64,000 nt of DNA from Mesorhizobium sp. B2-3-4 (GTDB taxonomy: Bacteria > Pseudomonadota > Alphaproteobacteria > Rhizobiales > Rhizobiaceae), in NCBI RefSeq assembly GCF_006442315.1, contig NZ_VFVY01000022.1:62001-126000 (forward strand), in the 5' to 3' direction. The translations under genes and the position numbers were made by a program. How positions within the stretch are numbered: the first letter of the stretch is position 1; each line of letters starts with the position of its first letter. This document shows, piece by piece, positions 24,010-34,245 of the stretch. The notes beneath the pieces are model-generated. The model did not search any database, had not been told where the DNA came from, and saw only the letters and a list, made by a program, of their open reading frames with translations.

Positions 24010-25140
24010 ATGGATTTCCAGTTCTACACCCACTCGGCCGTCTCCGACTGGAACCACGGCAACGCGCATTTCCAGCGCGGCATCATGCGCGAACTCGTCG
24101 CGCGCGGACACCATGTGATCGCGCTGGAGCCGGCGGACGGCTGGAGCCGCTCCAACCTCCTGGCCGAACAAGGACGTTTTGCCATCGAGCGCTTCCGTAA
24201 GGATTTCCCGGAATTGATGCCGGTGACCTATGACGCGTCCTTCGATCACGAGGCCTGGGTCGCCGACGCCGATGTCGTGATCGTCCACGAATGGACGGAG
24301 CCCGACCTCGTCGCGCGCATTGGACGTGCGCGGGCCAATGGCGGCGACTTCACCCTTCTTTTCCACGACACGCACCACCGGGCGGTATCGGCAACGCAGG
24401 CAATTTTGGCCTTGGACCTCGAACACTATGATGGCGTCCTGGTTTTCGGCGAGGCCCTGCGCGATGGCTATCTCCGCGCCGGGTGGGGCAAACGGGTCTT
24501 CACCTGGCATGAGGCGGCCGACAACCGATTGGTCAAGCCATCCTCCGGTATACATCCGGGATCGGACCTGATCTGGATCGGCAATTGGGGCGATGACGAG
24601 CGCAGCGCCGAGATCACGGAATTCCTGATCGAGCCGGCGCGCGAGCTTGGCCTGTCGGGAACGGTTCACGGCGTGCGCTATCCACCGGAGGCTCTCGCCG
24701 CAGTGGCCGACGCGGGCCTGCGTTATGAAGGCTGGATCGCCAATGCCGACGTGCCGAAGGCGTTCGCACACCACCGCGTCACAATGCACATTCCGCGCCG
24801 GCCCTACCGGGAAAGCCTGCCGGGGATTCCGACTATCCGCATGTTCGAGGCGCTGGCTTGCGGCATTCCCCTTGTCTCGGCGCCCTGGTCGGACGCCGAA
24901 GGGCTGTTTCGGGCCGGCCAGGATTTCTTGTTTGCGCGCGACGGGGCCGAAATGCGCCAGCACCTCCGCGACATACTGAACGATCCGGAGCTTGCGAGAT
25001 CGCTGGCCGCATCCGGCATCGAGACCATTCTCGCGCGGCACACATGCCGCCACCGCGCCGACGAACTGTTCGACGTCCTGGCCAGATGCGGCAATCGCCA
25101 CGTGGCCAAAGAGATACCGGCAAAGGAGGCCGCCGCATGA
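24010..25140 (+). CDS. CgeB-like glycosyltransferase (1 of 4)
   Basis: A 376-residue GT-B protein of the CgeB/DUF3880-like type. N-terminus MDFQFYTHSAVSDWNHGNAH contains the NHGNA loop common to this set; the C-terminal domain shows GIPTIRMFEALACGIPLVSA, the nucleotide-sugar side. The spacer of 2 nt after the GT4 gene and the ATGA overlap with the next gene indicate tight coupling. Donor and acceptor unknown. Confidence 0.75.
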   Translation: MDFQFYTHSAVSDWNHGNAHFQRGIMRELVARGHHVIALEPADGWSRSNLLAEQGRFAIERFRKDFPELMPVTYDASFDHEAWVADADVVIVHEWTEPDLVARIGRARANGGDFTLLFHDTHHRAVSATQAILALDLEHYDGVLVFGEALRDGYLRAGWGKRVFTWHEAADNRLVKPSSGIHPGSDLIWIGNWGDDERSAEITEFLIEPARELGLSGTVHGVRYPPEALAAVADAGLRYEGWIANADVPKAFAHHRVTMHIPRRPYRESLPGIPTIRMFEALACGIPLVSAPWSDAEGLFRAGQDFLFARDGAEMRQHLRDILNDPELARSLAASGIETILARHTCRHRADELFDVLARCGNRHVAKEIPAKEAAA

Positions 25141-26231
25141 AAATCGCGTTCTATGGCTCCAGTCTGCTCTCGTCCTATTGGAACGGCGCGGCGACCTATT
25201 ATCGGGGGCTGCTCAAGGCGCTCGCCAAGCACGGCTACGACATCGTCTTCTACGAGCCTGACGCCTTCGACCGGCAGAAACATCGCGACATCGAAGCGCC
25301 GGACTGGTGCACCGTCGTCGTCTACGAGGCCACTCCGCACGCACTGATGCAGGTCGCCGCACGCGCCGCGCAGGCCGACATCGTCGTCAAGGCAAGCGGC
25401 GTCGGCTTCGAGGACGACGTCTTGCTGCGTGCGGTGCTGGACCATGCGCGGCCCGATGCATTGACGGTGTTCTGGGACGTCGACGCGCCGGCCACGCTCG
25501 AGGAATTGCGCAACGATCCGGATCATCCCTTGCACGAGGCGCTAACCAGGATCGATCTTGTCCTGACCTATGGCGGGGGCGATCCGGTGGTCTGGGAATA
25601 CCGGGCATTGGGCGCCGCCGAGTGTATCCCCATCTACAACGCGCTCGACCCGGAGACGCATCATCCCGTCGCCAGCAATTCGCGCTTTGCCTGCGATCTC
25701 GCCTTTCTGGGCAACCGGCTCCCCGACCGTGAGGCGCGCGTCGAGGCGTTCTTCCTCGAGCCGGCGCGGGCGTTGGAGGGCCAGCGCTTCCTGCTTGGCG
25801 GCTCGGGTTGGGGAGACAAGCCGCTGCCGTCCAATGTCACATGGCTGGGCCATGTCGGGACGAGAGACCACAACGTCTTCAACGTCACGCCCAAGGCGGT
25901 CTTGAACATCAGCCGCGACAGCATGGCAGCCAACGGCTTTTCGCCGGCGACTCGCGTTTTCGAAGCAGCCGGCGCCGGCGCTTGCCTGGTGACGGACGCC
26001 TGGCTCGGCGTCGAGATTTTCTTGACGCCAGGCGAGGAAATCCTGGTCGCAAGAGACGGCGCCGACGTCGCCGAGATCATGCGCACGCTCTCGCCGTCGA
26101 GAGCCCGAGCCATTGGCGCGGCGGCGCTGCGCCGCGTTCTTGCCGATCATACCTACACGCTGCGGGCTGAACTGGTGGACGCCATCTTCAAGCGGCATTT
26201 CGAAAGCGAAAAGGCGGAGGCGGCGGAATGA
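25137..26231 (+). CDS. CgeB-like glycosyltransferase (2 of 4)
   Basis: A 364-residue CgeB-type GT. N-terminus MKIAFYGSSLLSSYWNGAAT; a conserved central string LTVFWDVDAPATLEEL; C-terminus FSPATRVFEAAGAGACLVTD, with GEEILVARDGADVAEI. ATG at 25137 overlaps the preceding stop by 4 bp. Similar in plan to the two following members of this set. Confidence 0.8.
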   Translation: MKIAFYGSSLLSSYWNGAATYYRGLLKALAKHGYDIVFYEPDAFDRQKHRDIEAPDWCTVVVYEATPHALMQVAARAAQADIVVKASGVGFEDDVLLRAVLDHARPDALTVFWDVDAPATLEELRNDPDHPLHEALTRIDLVLTYGGGDPVVWEYRALGAAECIPIYNALDPETHHPVASNSRFACDLAFLGNRLPDREARVEAFFLEPARALEGQRFLLGGSGWGDKPLPSNVTWLGHVGTRDHNVFNVTPKAVLNISRDSMAANGFSPATRVFEAAGAGACLVTDAWLGVEIFLTPGEEILVARDGADVAEIMRTLSPSRARAIGAAALRRVLADHTYTLRAELVDAIFKRHFESEKAEAAE

Positions 26232-27337
26232 AGACGCAACTCGACATCGTGTTCCTTGGCCTTTCCCTGTCGTCGTCCTGGGGCAACGGACATGCCACAA
26301 CCTTTCGCGGATTGCTAAGGGGCCTGAACGAGCTCGGCCATCGCGTCACTTTTCTCGAGCGCGACGTGCCATGGTATGCACACCACCGGGATCTGCGCGA
26401 CCCCGATTTTTGCACCCTGCGCTACTACGACACCGTCGATGAATTGCGCCGCAGCTACGAGCGAGAGCTGCAGCGGGCCGACATTGTGGTGGTGGGATCA
26501 TTCGTTCCCGAAGGGATAAGTGTAATCGACAGCTTGAGCTCGTTGTGCACGGGGCGGTTCTGCTTTTACGACATCGATACACCGGTGACCCTGGCCAAGC
26601 TCGCGCAGAACGATTGCGACTATCTGGTCCGTCGTCAGGTTCCTTATTTCGATTGCTATTTCTCCTTTGCTGGCGGCCCGACGCTTGAGCGCCTGAAGTC
26701 GGAGTTCGGGGCGCGGCGCGCCGAGCCGCTCTATTGCGCAGTCGATCCCAAGCGCCACCATCGAACCGAAACCGCCATTCGATGGGACCTCGGTTATCTC
26801 GGCACCTACAGTGCGGACCGGCAGCAGGCATTGGAAACCCTGTTGATCGAGCCGGCGCGCAGGCTACCGAAGCGACTCTTTGTCGTCGCCGGTGCGCAAT
26901 ATCCATCAAACATCGTCTGGCCCGACAATGTCGAGCGGATCGACCATCTGCCGCCTGCCGAGCACGCGGCCTTCTACAGCAGCCAGCGCTACACGCTGAA
27001 TCTCACGCGCGCGTCGATGATTGCGGCTGGATGGTCACCCAGCGTGCGGCTGTTCGAGGCCGCCGCGTGCGCTACACCGATCATCAGCGACCGCTGGCCG
27101 GGGCTGGACAGCTTTTTCCCGCGATCAGCGATCGAGACGGCCGGTAGTGCCGAAGACATCATCGCAATCCTGGAAAGACAATCCGACCGGGCAAGGTTGG
27201 GCATGGCAAGCAAGGCTCAGGCGATTGTCCTGGCCGAACACACGGGGGCTGCGCGAGCACGCGAATTCGTTTCCGCGCTGAAGCAGCCAAATCAGGCACG
27301 TCCGGTGCTCGCTCGGGACGTGGAAAGTGCAGCATGA
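26228..27337 (+). CDS. CgeB-like glycosyltransferase (3 of 4)
   Basis: A 369-residue CgeB-type GT. N-terminus has SSSWGNGHATTFRGLLRGLN, middle FYDIDTPVTLAKLA, C-terminus WSPSVRLFEAAACATPIISD followed by WPGLDSFF. It is clearly paralogous to the protein at 32292-33389 (same SSWGNGHAT, DTPVTLA and RLFEAAAC motifs), so the two probably add similar sugars. ATGA overlap at 26228. Confidence 0.85.
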   Translation: MKTQLDIVFLGLSLSSSWGNGHATTFRGLLRGLNELGHRVTFLERDVPWYAHHRDLRDPDFCTLRYYDTVDELRRSYERELQRADIVVVGSFVPEGISVIDSLSSLCTGRFCFYDIDTPVTLAKLAQNDCDYLVRRQVPYFDCYFSFAGGPTLERLKSEFGARRAEPLYCAVDPKRHHRTETAIRWDLGYLGTYSADRQQALETLLIEPARRLPKRLFVVAGAQYPSNIVWPDNVERIDHLPPAEHAAFYSSQRYTLNLTRASMIAAGWSPSVRLFEAAACATPIISDRWPGLDSFFPRSAIETAGSAEDIIAILERQSDRARLGMASKAQAIVLAEHTGAARAREFVSALKQPNQARPVLARDVESAA

Positions 27338-28392
27338 CAGGCAGACAGGAGACAAAGGCAATGCGGCAATCCAGAAAGACGCAAAGGCTGACGGTACTTG
27401 TTGCCGGCGGCGCCGGCTTCCTCGGTTCGCATTTGTGCGAGACCTTGCTCAATAGCGGTCACAGGGTGATCTGCGTCGACAACTTTCTCACTGGCAGGCT
27501 TGAGAACATAAATGCGATGATCGGGCGGCCGCGTTTTCGCCTGATCAGGCAGGATGTCTGCCAGCCGGTCACGGTCGATGAGCCCGTCGATCGCATCTTC
27601 AACATGGCTTGCGCGGCGTCGCCCCCCCGTTACCAGGCCGATCCGGTTCACACCACGCGCACATGTGTGATCGGCACACTCAATCTCCTGGAACTTGCCG
27701 TCGCCAAAGGCGCCCGTTTTCTGCAGGCTTCGACAAGCGAAGTCTATGGCGATCCCGAACAGCATCCGCAGAACGAGGATTATCTCGGTCATGTCAACTG
27801 CACCGGGCCGCGCGCCTGCTACGACGAGGGCAAGCGAACCGCGGAAACGCTCTGCTTCGACTATCTGCGGGCGGACCGGGCCGATATTCGCGTCGCGCGG
27901 ATCTTCAATACCTATGGTCCCAGAATGGATCCGGCCGACGGCCGCATCGTCTCAAATCTCGTCATGCAGGCTCTCGAAAAACGGCCACTGACGATTTTCG
28001 GCGATGGTCGCCAGTCGAGGTCGTTCTGCTATGTCACCGACCTGGTGGAGGGACTGCTGCGCCTGATGGAGGTCGACCCCAATCCGCGCCTGCCCATCAA
28101 TCTGGGCAATCCAGGTGAGTTTACCATTCTTGAGCTCGCAAGCCTGGTTCGCGAGATGACGGGTACACGCTCGACGGTTACATTCCTGCCCCTGCCGCAG
28201 GACGACCCGCGGCGGCGGCGGCCCGACATCACACGGGCCAAGACGCTGCTCGGCTGGCGGCCAAGGGTACCACTGCGCGAAGGCTTGCTGCCGACCATCG
28301 CCTATTTCGCCGACCAGGACGACGGCATGATCGAGCCAATCACCGCAGCGAAAAGCTCGGTAGCGGGTAAGGCGCAGAACCTTTCCGTGTGA
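27334..28392 (+). CDS. UDP-glucuronate decarboxylase-type (UDP-xylose synthase) epimerase
   Basis: A 352-residue extended SDR with the pattern of UDP-glucuronic acid decarboxylase (UXS): AGGAGFLGSHLCETLL, CAASPPRYQADPVHTTRTCV, STSEVYGDPEQHPQNEDYLG, GPRACYDEGKRTAETL, and RIFNTYGPRMDPADGRIVSN. UXS makes UDP-xylose from UDP-glucuronate, so a pentose in the product glycan is a reasonable inference. ATGA overlap with the GT before it. A terminator (28391-28421) follows directly. Confidence 0.85.
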   Translation: MTGRQETKAMRQSRKTQRLTVLVAGGAGFLGSHLCETLLNSGHRVICVDNFLTGRLENINAMIGRPRFRLIRQDVCQPVTVDEPVDRIFNMACAASPPRYQADPVHTTRTCVIGTLNLLELAVAKGARFLQASTSEVYGDPEQHPQNEDYLGHVNCTGPRACYDEGKRTAETLCFDYLRADRADIRVARIFNTYGPRMDPADGRIVSNLVMQALEKRPLTIFGDGRQSRSFCYVTDLVEGLLRLMEVDPNPRLPINLGNPGEFTILELASLVREMTGTRSTVTFLPLPQDDPRRRRPDITRAKTLLGWRPRVPLREGLLPTIAYFADQDDGMIEPITAAKSSVAGKAQNLSV

Positions 28393-28421
28393 GAGCGCCG
28401 TCCCGGGGGGCGCTCTCCGTT
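28391..28421 (+). terminator. intrinsic terminator at the end of glycan operon 1
   Basis: GAGAGCGCC (28391-28399) pairs with GGCGCTCTC (28409-28417), followed by CGTTT. It begins at the stop codon of the decarboxylase gene and precedes a new stress promoter. Confidence 0.75.
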
Positions 28422-28431
28422 TCGCCGGCGG

Positions 28432-28456
28432 GGAACATCCGCCAGACCTGCCGGTT
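28432..28456 (+). promoter_or_regulatory. EcfG-type promoter
   Basis: GGAAC (28432-28436), 18 nt, TT (28455-28456), -10 GGTT, 32 nt before the GTG of the frameshifted small gene. Confidence 0.65.
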
Positions 28457-28487
28457 TGGTGCGTCAACCGGCAGGGAGAACAAAGCG

Positions 28488-28672
28488 GTGCAAAAAAGCG
28501 AAGTGTCAAGGACATCGATCGGCTCGCGGCCGAGGAAACGGCAGCGTTCTTGCGCCGCGCTTCCATCACCTATCTGGAATGCTGCGTCAGCCTGATGATG
28601 ACGCATATGGGTCGCGATGAAATAGCCGCTATCCTGGAGCAGGAAGCCGATATGCTGCGCAAGCTCGATTGA
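28488..28672 (+). pseudogene. small helical protein gene with a -1 base shift in an A run
   Basis: A GTG at 28488 has GGGAG about 10 nt upstream and an EcfG-type promoter. The frame from GTG enters a six-A run (28492-28497). Directly after the run a different frame reads VKDIDRLAAEETAAFLRRAS, MGRDEIAAILEQEADMLRKL and stops at 28672; that frame has protein-like composition but no start codon of its own. Adding one A would give a single protein of about 61 residues. It is either a mutated gene, a sequencing error, or expressed by slippage on the A run. Confidence 0.55.
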
Positions 28673-28684
28673 GCGCTGGCGACT

Positions 28685-30535
28685 TCACTGCATCGTCCGA
28701 TCCAGAAAGCGGGACAGGCGCGCCTGATACCGCTCGATGAGAGGCCGCAGCCGGTCGCTCTCACCGGTCTCAGCCTGGTCGGCCATGGTCCACAATCCCA
28801 ATTGGAAAGCGAGATAGCAGGGCAGCATGTAGCTCAACGATTCGCGATCAACCGCGCGGTGCATTGCAGCCTCCGCGCCTACCGTCAGCTGGAGCAGCTC
28901 GGGATCCGAAAGATCATATTCGACAACGGCGCCGGCAATGTCCCATTCAATGCCCTGGCAGCCAATAAGGTCGTGCGACCGACAGTGATCGAGAGCGTCC
29001 GTCTTGAGCAGTTTACCGTCGGGGCAACAAAGGAATTCCCATGGGTGCAGGCGCCCATCGATCTGCACTCGATGTGTGGATTGCGGCAGCGGTTGGGCTT
29101 CGAACCAGTTGCGCAGTTCAACCGCGTTGCTTGGCCCCAATGCCTCTCCACAATTCTGCACGGCCATGCTTGCCAACACATCGGGCGCAGCACCCGTCTC
29201 GGATGTCCGAAGATGGGCGCCGCGCCAGCCAAGATAGCGCCCGAGCCATGCGATAAACCTTTCTCTGGATACACCGGCGCCGTCCAACCTGCTCGCCTCG
29301 ACCCAACGCTCGACCAGGAAACCATGGCAGAGGCCTGCGACGGGCGGCCCGAACCCGGATTCATGGAGCAATGTGGCTGTGCGCAGCTTATGCAAGCCGC
29401 TCTCGCCAAGTCCGGCAAACTTGACCAGCCAACGCCCTGCCCCGGCTGACGCTAGAAATTTGCGTCGTTCGAAGCCAGCAAAGATCGGCGGCCACTGCCC
29501 TGGCGACAAAGGCAGATGATGGCGCCACGCTCCGCCGGATATCTCACGTAACTGAACATCGGGCATGGCCAGAAGCTTGACCACCCAGTCGGCGAGTTTC
29601 GCAGTCGTCCGGCCGTCGAACGTGCGTTCGAAATCCACGCAATGGATGCGGCAGCGAGACCAGGTGGCGAGGATATCTTCGGTTGCTTTTCCGCCCGGGC
29701 CGTTTCGATGGCTCGGGAACAGATGGATGCGGTCGAGATCGACGCCCTGCTCAAGCAACCAGCTTACAACGGCGTGGAACGAGCTGCCAGACAGACCGGG
29801 ACCTTCGTCGACGATAGCATAGCTGGCCGCCTTACTGATAAGCCAGCGGCCGATCAGATCAGGCGCGGCGGAAATGCGCCGGGCAAACGGATGCCCGACC
29901 GGCCGCACGCTAACGGGCGGCGGCGCGCCGAGAGCGGCGGCGACCATCGCGGCGAGCCCCAGACCAATGCTGCGGAGGCCGATGACGCATGTGTTGGCGT
30001 CGAGGCCGGACTGCTGCGCGGCGGCAAGATAGGTTTCGGGATATAGCGCATAATGGGCATAACCTTCAGCGGCGCCTGTTGTGATCTCGGCCTGCCGATC
30101 CAGTTTGGCCAACATCTCCGATATGTCACAATCAAGCGCACCGGCAGAGGCAAATCCGCTTCGCCAGGACCGCGCGACCTCCGAGGCCAGCGCGACCAGA
30201 ATTTGTGCGCCGCGTTGCTGCGAGGCTGAATTGCGGTCGACTCCTGCGACCTCGAACTCCGCGTCGGCAAGGCCTTGAACCAGCTCAGAGACGTTGACGA
30301 AGAGCCTGACCAGAGCGGAATGCCGCTCGAGGCCCGGCGGCATCGCGCTGATGTTGGTCGCAGCCGCGCTCGCTGCCTCGGCGAGCCGGCCGGCGCGGCA
30401 CTTCCGCTTGTGGTCACCGAAGACGATCATCGCCCTGCCTTGCTGTCTGGCCGCCAACGCGAACGCTGCATTTTCGATCCGCAACCCGGCAACGCAATTT
30501 TTGGGCTCTGCAAAGGAACATTCCGGGCCGCTCAC
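28685..30535 (-). CDS. PRTase-like domain fused to a kinase-like domain
   Basis: A 616-residue protein with two parts. Residues about 170-340 resemble a type I phosphoribosyltransferase: a PRPP-loop-like string AIVDEGPGLSGSSFHAV after a strand, preceded by CVIGLRSIGLGLAAMVAAAL. The C-terminal half (about 360-616) resembles aminoglycoside-phosphotransferase-type kinases: WLVKFAGLGESGLHKLRTA, FLVERWVEA, and DALDHCRSHDLIGCQGIEWD in place of the catalytic loop. Both assignments are by eye. The start GTG at 30535 overlaps the divergent promoter; an ATG at 30430 (MIVFGDHKRKC) is a good alternative. It lies between the two glycan operons on the opposite strand. Function unknown. Confidence 0.65.
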   Translation of the reverse strand: MSGPECSFAEPKNCVAGLRIENAAFALAARQQGRAMIVFGDHKRKCRAGRLAEAASAAATNISAMPPGLERHSALVRLFVNVSELVQGLADAEFEVAGVDRNSASQQRGAQILVALASEVARSWRSGFASAGALDCDISEMLAKLDRQAEITTGAAEGYAHYALYPETYLAAAQQSGLDANTCVIGLRSIGLGLAAMVAAALGAPPPVSVRPVGHPFARRISAAPDLIGRWLISKAASYAIVDEGPGLSGSSFHAVVSWLLEQGVDLDRIHLFPSHRNGPGGKATEDILATWSRCRIHCVDFERTFDGRTTAKLADWVVKLLAMPDVQLREISGGAWRHHLPLSPGQWPPIFAGFERRKFLASAGAGRWLVKFAGLGESGLHKLRTATLLHESGFGPPVAGLCHGFLVERWVEASRLDGAGVSRERFIAWLGRYLGWRGAHLRTSETGAAPDVLASMAVQNCGEALGPSNAVELRNWFEAQPLPQSTHRVQIDGRLHPWEFLCCPDGKLLKTDALDHCRSHDLIGCQGIEWDIAGAVVEYDLSDPELLQLTVGAEAAMHRAVDRESLSYMLPCYLAFQLGLWTMADQAETGESDRLRPLIERYQARLSRFLDRTMQ

Positions 30536-30539
30536 GGTT
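30515..30539 (+). promoter_or_regulatory. EcfG-type promoter of the second glycan operon
   Basis: GGAAC (30515-30519), 18 nt, TT (30538-30539), -10 GGTT, 44 nt before the GTG of the inositol-phosphate synthase. The six or seven genes to 35170 follow tightly. Confidence 0.65.
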
Positions 30540-30582
30540 CGGCGCCAAGGAACTTACCTTAAAAAGCAGAGGCAGCGGTTTC

Positions 30583-31682
<1,100 letters not shown>

Positions 31683-31686
<4 letters not shown>

Positions 31687-32279
31687 CGACGACTTTCTTC
31701 CTGATCCGGCACGCCGCGCACGACAATGTCGGCAGCTATCTGGCCGGTCGCATGGACGGCATCTGTCTTGGCGCGGCAGGCCAGGCGCAAGCCCTGCATC
31801 TGGCCCGCCGCATGGCGCGCGAACCGCTGGCTGCGATCTGCAGCAGCCCGCGCGAGCGCACCCTGGAAACCGCCAAGCCTATGGCGATCGCCTGCGCCGT
31901 CGACAAGATCGCGATCTGCCAGGAGCTCGATGAAATCGACTTCGGCGCCTGGTCGGGAAAGACGTTCGACGAGTTGAACGGCGATGCCGCCTGGCGGATG
32001 TGGAACAGTCAACGTCAAAGCGCGCGCACCCCGAGCGGCGAGACGATGCAGGATGTTCAGCAGCGCGTGGTCGCGGTCATGGAGACGGTGCGCCAGACGG
32101 CGCAGAACCAATGTGTTGCCCTGATCAGCCATGCCGACGTTATCAAGGCAGCCGTTTGTAAAGTGCTCGGGCTTCAGCTCGGCGACTGCTTCCGCTTCGA
32201 TATCGAGCCCGCCTCGATCACCACGATCGTCTATGGCGACTGGGGTTCCAAGCTGATCCGCCTGAACGAAAACGCCTGA
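31683..32279 (+). CDS. histidine phosphatase family protein
   Basis: A 198-residue phosphoglycerate-mutase-like phosphatase. Catalytic His in FLIRHAAHDNVG, Arg in SSPRERTLETA, Glu in ELDEIDFGAWSG, and the second His in ALISHADVIKA. Overlaps the stop of ino1 by 4 bp. In this setting it may act on inositol phosphate or a sugar phosphate; this is inference, since the family is broad. Confidence 0.85.
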
Positions 32280-32291
32280 CGGAGTCGCCGA

Positions 32292-33389
32292 ATGCGCATG
32301 CTCATTTTCGGTCTCACCGTCACCTCGTCTTGGGGGAATGGACATGCCACACTGTGGCGTGGTCTCATCCGCTCATTGGCGCGGCTTGGCTGGTCCATCA
32401 GTTTCTTCGAGCACGACACCCACTACGCGGGCACCAGGGATCTTCATCAGCTCGATGGCGGCAATGTCGTGCTCTACCCGAGTTGGGAGGACATCCGGCA
32501 CGCTGCGGAGACCGAAATCCGGCATGCCGATATCGTCATTGTCACCTCCTATTGTCCCGATGCGGTCGAAGCTTCCCGGCTTGCACAGCAAAGCTGCCGC
32601 GGGCTGACGGTTTTCTATGATCTCGACACACCGGTGACACTGGCAAGGATAGCGCGCGGAGACTATCCGCCCTACTTCGGCCCCGAAGGACTGCGCGATT
32701 TCGACCTGGTGCTGAGCTACACCGGCGGGCCGGCCCTCGACGCCTTGAAAAATATCCTGGGCGCGCGCCACGTCTTGCCGCTTTATGGCCATGTCGACCC
32801 GGAACGGCATCGCCCCGCCGAGCCAAGGGCAGAGTTCGCGGCCGATCTGTCTTATCTCGGGACCTACGCGGCAAATCGTCAGGCCGGGGTCGAAAAACTC
32901 CTGGTCGCATCTGCGGCGCGTTTGCCAGACCAGCGCTTCATCATCGGCGGGGCACAGTATCCGCCAGAATTCCCGTGGAGCAAGAATATCTTCTTGGTCA
33001 GGCATCTGCCGCCCGCCGATCATCCCGCCTTCTTCTGCTCGTCGCGCCTGACGCTGAACGTCACCCGCGAGGCGATGGCGCAGACGGGCTGGTGCCCTTC
33101 GGGCCGCCTGTTCGAGGCGGCGGCGTGCGGGGCAGCGGTGATCTCCGATGACTGGCCGGGCCTGGACAGTTTCTTCCAGCCGGGATGCGAGATCCTTCTT
33201 GCCCATTCTACGGATGATGTCGTTGCCGCGCTCAGCCTCCCGAACGACGAACTCCGGCCCATCCGCGGCCGCGCCCGTGAGCGGGTTCTCAGCGAGCACA
33301 CCTCGGCAGTGCGCGCGGCGGAGCTGGACCGGATGCTGAATGACGCCTTACGAGCCCCCGCGAACGTACCGATGAAGGAAGCTGTCTGA
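32292..33389 (+). CDS. CgeB-like glycosyltransferase (4 of 4)
   Basis: A 365-residue CgeB-type GT with VTSSWGNGHATLWRGLIRSL, VFYDLDTPVTLARIARG and SGRLFEAAACGAAVISDDWP. Closely paralogous to 26228-27337. The 12-nt gap after the phosphatase gene and the stop-start overlap TGATG with a tiny frame at 33389 keep it in the operon. Confidence 0.85.
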   Translation: MRMLIFGLTVTSSWGNGHATLWRGLIRSLARLGWSISFFEHDTHYAGTRDLHQLDGGNVVLYPSWEDIRHAAETEIRHADIVIVTSYCPDAVEASRLAQQSCRGLTVFYDLDTPVTLARIARGDYPPYFGPEGLRDFDLVLSYTGGPALDALKNILGARHVLPLYGHVDPERHRPAEPRAEFAADLSYLGTYAANRQAGVEKLLVASAARLPDQRFIIGGAQYPPEFPWSKNIFLVRHLPPADHPAFFCSSRLTLNVTREAMAQTGWCPSGRLFEAAACGAAVISDDWPGLDSFFQPGCEILLAHSTDDVVAALSLPNDELRPIRGRARERVLSEHTSAVRAAELDRMLNDALRAPANVPMKEAV

Positions 33390-33481
33390 TGTTGATCATA
33401 CCTGCGGAGGAAGAGGCGACGCTTATGGTCTTGCCGCAGGGCCGGACAGGAACGCCATCCTTGCCGGGCGAAGGAGGCTAG
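33389..33481 (+). CDS. tiny coupled frame of 30 codons
   Basis: ATG at 33389 overlaps the glycosyltransferase stop (TGATG). It encodes MLIIPAEEEATLMVLPQGRT and ten further residues, ending TAG at 33481. Its last codons form the GAAGGAGG ribosome site for the methyltransferase GTG at 33484. It may be a translational coupling peptide or the stub of a lost gene. There is no other evidence of function. Confidence 0.3.
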   Translation: MLIIPAEEEATLMVLPQGRTGTPSLPGEGG

Positions 33482-33483
33482 CT

Positions 33484-34245
33484 GTGCTGCATTCCAATGC
33501 TGAGCTGAAGGCTCGCATCGACGCGCTTGGGCCGTGGTTCCACAACATGAAACTAGGCGGCGTGGAGACCGCCCCCGATCATTTCCTCGGCAATTACCCC
33601 TTCATCAAATGGCGAAAATTCGCAGACGCCATCCCGCACGACTTGTCGGGCAAGTCCGTGCTTGACATCGGCTGCAATGCCGGATTCTACTCCATCGAGA
33701 TGAAAAGGCGCGGCGCCGAACGCGTGCTGGGCATCGACTTCGATGAAGCATATCTGGCGCAGGCGCGTTTTGCTGCCGAGATCGCGGACTGCGAGATCGA
33801 GTTCCGCCAGCTCTCGGTCTATGACGTCGGCGCGTTGGGTGAGACCTTCGACATCGTGCTTTTCATGGGGGTGCTCTACCATTTGCGCCATCCGCTGCTG
33901 GCGCTCGATCTCATCCGCCAGCATGTCGCAAATGACCTCTTGGTTTTCCAGTCCATGCAGCGCGGCAGCAACGAGACTCTGCCGGTCGAAGAGAACTATC
34001 ATTTTTGGACGCATGATCTGTTCGATCGCGCCGCTTTCCCAAAATTGCATTTCATCGAGCATCGCTACGCGGACGATCCTACCAACTGGTGGATTCCCAA
34101 CCGCTCCTGCACCGAAGCGATGCTGCGAAGCGCCGGATTTCAAATCCTGCAGCACCCGGAAGATGAAGTGTTTTTCTGCCGTGTCGCTGGCGAACCGGGC
34201 GGCGGCGGCGCGGTCTATCCTGCGAAAGGACGAACCAATGATTGA
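33484..34245 (+). CDS. SAM-dependent methyltransferase (CmoB-like fold)
   Basis: A 253-residue class I methyltransferase with SAM motif SVLDIGCNAGFYSIEMKRRG, acidic residue in VLGIDFDEAY and motif FDIVLFMGVLYHLRHPLLAL. The N-terminus (WFHNMKLGGVETAPDHFLGN) resembles the substrate arm of DUF1698/CmoB-like proteins. GTG start at 33484 follows GGAGG. The 8-bp overlap with the glycosidase gene and position in the operon suggest that it methylates the glycan or a precursor. Confidence 0.8.
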   Translation: MLHSNAELKARIDALGPWFHNMKLGGVETAPDHFLGNYPFIKWRKFADAIPHDLSGKSVLDIGCNAGFYSIEMKRRGAERVLGIDFDEAYLAQARFAAEIADCEIEFRQLSVYDVGALGETFDIVLFMGVLYHLRHPLLALDLIRQHVANDLLVFQSMQRGSNETLPVEENYHFWTHDLFDRAAFPKLHFIEHRYADDPTNWWIPNRSCTEAMLRSAGFQILQHPEDEVFFCRVAGEPGGGGAVYPAKGRTND

